Positions 13,526 to 13,528 of a DNA stretch of 13,528 bases are shown piece after piece. How positions within the stretch are numbered: position 1 is the first letter of the stretch; each line of letters opens with the position of its first letter. The notes beneath the pieces are model-generated. The model did not search any database and was not told where the DNA came from. It saw only the letters and a list, made by a program, of their open reading frames with translations. Position numbers and translations under genes: made by a program. Source of the DNA: an uncultured Brachyspira sp. (GTDB taxonomy: Bacteria > Spirochaetota > Brachyspiria > Brachyspirales > Brachyspiraceae); NCBI RefSeq assembly GCF_949287625.1, contig NZ_CASEGO010000086.1:1-13528 (forward strand), given 5' to 3'.

Positions 13526-13528
13526 ATG
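13526..13528 (+). CDS. Start codon of a gene running off the right edge
   Basis: The last three bases are ATG, preceded at a 6-base spacing by AAGGAA and by a leader that looks regulatory. Only the start is inside the window, so the product cannot be named. It is divergent from the PseG-like fusion gene. Confidence 0.5.

Overview
The window is AT-rich DNA (roughly a quarter G+C by eye) that most resembles an intestinal spirochaete of the genus Brachyspira. The pointers are a trans-2-enoyl-CoA reductase of the Treponema denticola TER type, lipoproteins with relaxed spirochaete-style lipoboxes, a double-membrane chemoreceptor, an Rpn-type nuclease tail with EGIK repeats, and very A/T-rich codon use. 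The genus is an inference from gene content, not a database result. Almost everything is on the minus strand. Exceptions are the cut-off gene at the left edge, one phosphatase gene in the middle, and a gene whose start codon is the last three bases.

Left part (1-5887): the 3' end of an Rpn-type nuclease/transposase gene with a perfect 12-bp tandem repeat. Next is fabV/ter with a strong terminator. A lipoprotein gene and a family-2 glycosyltransferase gene follow as a two-gene unit with its own promoter. Then comes a run read from the right: a mannose-family PTS EIIA, an MgtC/SapB membrane protein, and a 305-residue protein that looks like an ATPase that has lost its P-loop.

Middle (5888-7038): a divergent promoter region with a repeated ACAAAAT motif, a dual-specificity-type phosphatase gene on the plus strand, and a 498-bp gene-free block. 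That block holds two diverged copies of an ~84-bp element bounded by CGCACG/CGTGCG. Between them lies a nest of GGGCGGG/CCCACCC inverted repeats.

Right part (7039-13528): an envelope cluster of two tandem OmpA-like lipoproteins followed by a secreted HEAT-repeat protein. A hairpin between them looks like a terminator, and a second perfect hairpin overlaps it. Next come a methyl-accepting chemotaxis protein with a consensus promoter and a fused PseG-like glycosyltransferase/zinc-ribbon/methyltransferase. The window ends in a structured 5' leader of a plus-strand gene.

Most genes fit ordinary spirochaete functions: envelope, surface glycosylation, chemotaxis and butyrate/fatty-acid metabolism. 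The least explained items are the P-loop-less ATPase-like protein, the intergenic repeat block, the overlapping hairpins before the HEAT gene and the leader at the right edge.
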